Positions 32,374 through 32,807 of a stretch of 32,807 nucleotides of DNA are shown here, piece by piece. The translations under genes were made by a program, and so were the position numbers. Location: assembly GCA_964458325.1 (NCBI GenBank), contig CAYWIM010000051.1, positions 1-32,807 of the forward strand, written 5' to 3'. The notes beneath the pieces are model-generated. The model ran no database searches. It was not told the DNA's origin and saw only the letters and a list, made by a program, of their open reading frames with translations. Numbering within the stretch: position 1 is the stretch's first letter; every line of letters begins with the position of its first letter. Origin of the DNA: JAGMXM01 sp964458325. Lineage in GTDB: Bacteria > Verrucomicrobiota > Verrucomicrobiia > Limisphaerales > UBA1319.

Positions 32374-32758
32374 AGCCGAGCGCCGGAGCACCGAGGAGGA
32401 GTCGCGGGCGCGTGTTCTTGCGGAGTGGCGCGGGTGCGATGTCCGGGCGCTCGAGGCGGCTTTTCGGCGGTCGGAGCGATCGATCGAGTCGGTGTTGCCG
32501 GAGGTGCTGCGCCGGGCGCGATGGGATCAGCGGCGCACGGATGTGGAGATCGTGAAGGTTTGGAACGAGGCGGTGGATCCGTGCATCGCGCGGCATGCCC
32601 AGCCGGTGCGGCTGGTGCGCGGCACCTTGTTTGTCCGGGTGGACCACAGCGTGTGGCTTTCGGAGATCGTGCGTTATCGCCGCCGGGAGATCCTCGATCG
32701 GTTGCGGCAGAGCTTCGGGCGCGATCTCATCCAGAAGCTCTCCTTCCACGTAGGCTAG
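32351..32758 (+). CDS. DUF721 protein (DciA-like)
   Basis: A 135-residue DUF721 protein. The core runs from about residue 45 to 130: VLPEVLRRARWDQRRTDVEIVKVWNEAVDPCIARHAQPVRLVRGTLFVRVDHSVW pattern with W (VWNEAVD), a strand-rich RGTLFVRVDHSVWLSEI, and the closing ILDRLRQSFGRDLIQKLSF, all typical of the family. DciA helps load the replicative helicase in bacteria that lack DnaC/DnaI; DUF721 genes often lie near gyrB or dnaA-linked genes (family knowledge). ATG 32351 lies within the end of the GH42 gene (23-base overlap); earlier in-frame starts would run deeper into it. Confidence 0.85.
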   Translation: MSITPKSEAERRSTEEESRARVLAEWRGCDVRALEAAFRRSERSIESVLPEVLRRARWDQRRTDVEIVKVWNEAVDPCIARHAQPVRLVRGTLFVRVDHSVWLSEIVRYRRREILDRLRQSFGRDLIQKLSFHVG

Positions 32759-32807
32759 CCTCGATTTCCACGGAACAGGGTTGAGCTAACGGGACGCCAC
32801 TAAGGAG
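32759..32807 (+). other. Window end with a ribosome-binding-site-like AAGGAG
   Basis: The last 49 bases hold no gene, but AAGGAG occupies the final six bases (32802-32807), a good Shine-Dalgarno sequence. A further plus-strand gene probably starts just beyond the window. Confidence 0.4.

Noticed and set aside
1..32807. tRNA, rRNA, CRISPR arrays, insertion sequences or phage genes
   Set aside because: No TPsiC-like arm with a matching acceptor stem, no regularly spaced repeats, no transposase, integrase or phage motifs were seen on either strand by eye.

Overview
This is a high-GC, gene-dense bacterial window with no tRNA, rRNA, CRISPR array, transposase or phage gene that I can see. The gene content suggests a heterotroph of the PVC group (Verrucomicrobiota or Planctomycetota, Verrucomicrobiota slightly favoured): a sulfatase, a GH172/DUF2961 protein, Tat-exported Gfo/Idh/MocA and sugar-isomerase-like proteins, a DUF3616 protein, several secreted PQQ/NHL beta-propellers and a GH29 fucosidase. 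That placement is inferred from protein families; there is no phylogenetic marker here that I can place without a search.

Layout. 145-3410: a sulfatase translationally coupled to a secreted propeller-like protein. 3510-6459: a tiny lipoprotein, an HpnH-like radical SAM enzyme and a phosphohexomutase that overlaps it. 6515-7762: a Tat-exported Gfo/Idh/MocA protein. 7759-12636, minus strand: a class-3 type aldehyde dehydrogenase, a LOV-like PAS protein without the photoactive cysteine, TspO, LeuD and a secreted glycosidase-like protein. 12674-18314, plus strand: DUF3616 protein, GH172-type protein, Tat-exported sugar isomerase-like protein, a RACo-type corrinoid activase and a small two-helix membrane protein. 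18468-26495: a tight run of an NHL propeller, an 84-residue Tat Cys-rich protein, a Tat polyferredoxin, a NosR/NapH-like membrane ferredoxin, a membrane-anchored PQQ-like propeller and a 928-residue double glycosidase. 26647-32758: a cold-shock protein, HemW, a tail-anchored zinc-ribbon protein, a second PQQ-like propeller, a GH42-family protein and a DciA-like DUF721 protein.

Two themes stand out. One is glycan turnover: sulfatase, fucosidase fusion, GH172, GH42 and sugar oxidoreductase/isomerase-like proteins would fit degradation of sulfated or fucosylated polysaccharides. The other is membrane redox chemistry: genes 18468-23696 look like one electron-transfer module with at least six predicted iron-sulfur clusters, flanked upstream by a RACo-type activase.

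The best candidates for something undescribed are that five-gene redox module with its small Cys-rich partner, the GH29 plus clan GH-A fusion, and a GH42 homologue that has lost its general acid/base glutamate (Ala152) and two further likely active-site residues while remaining full length.
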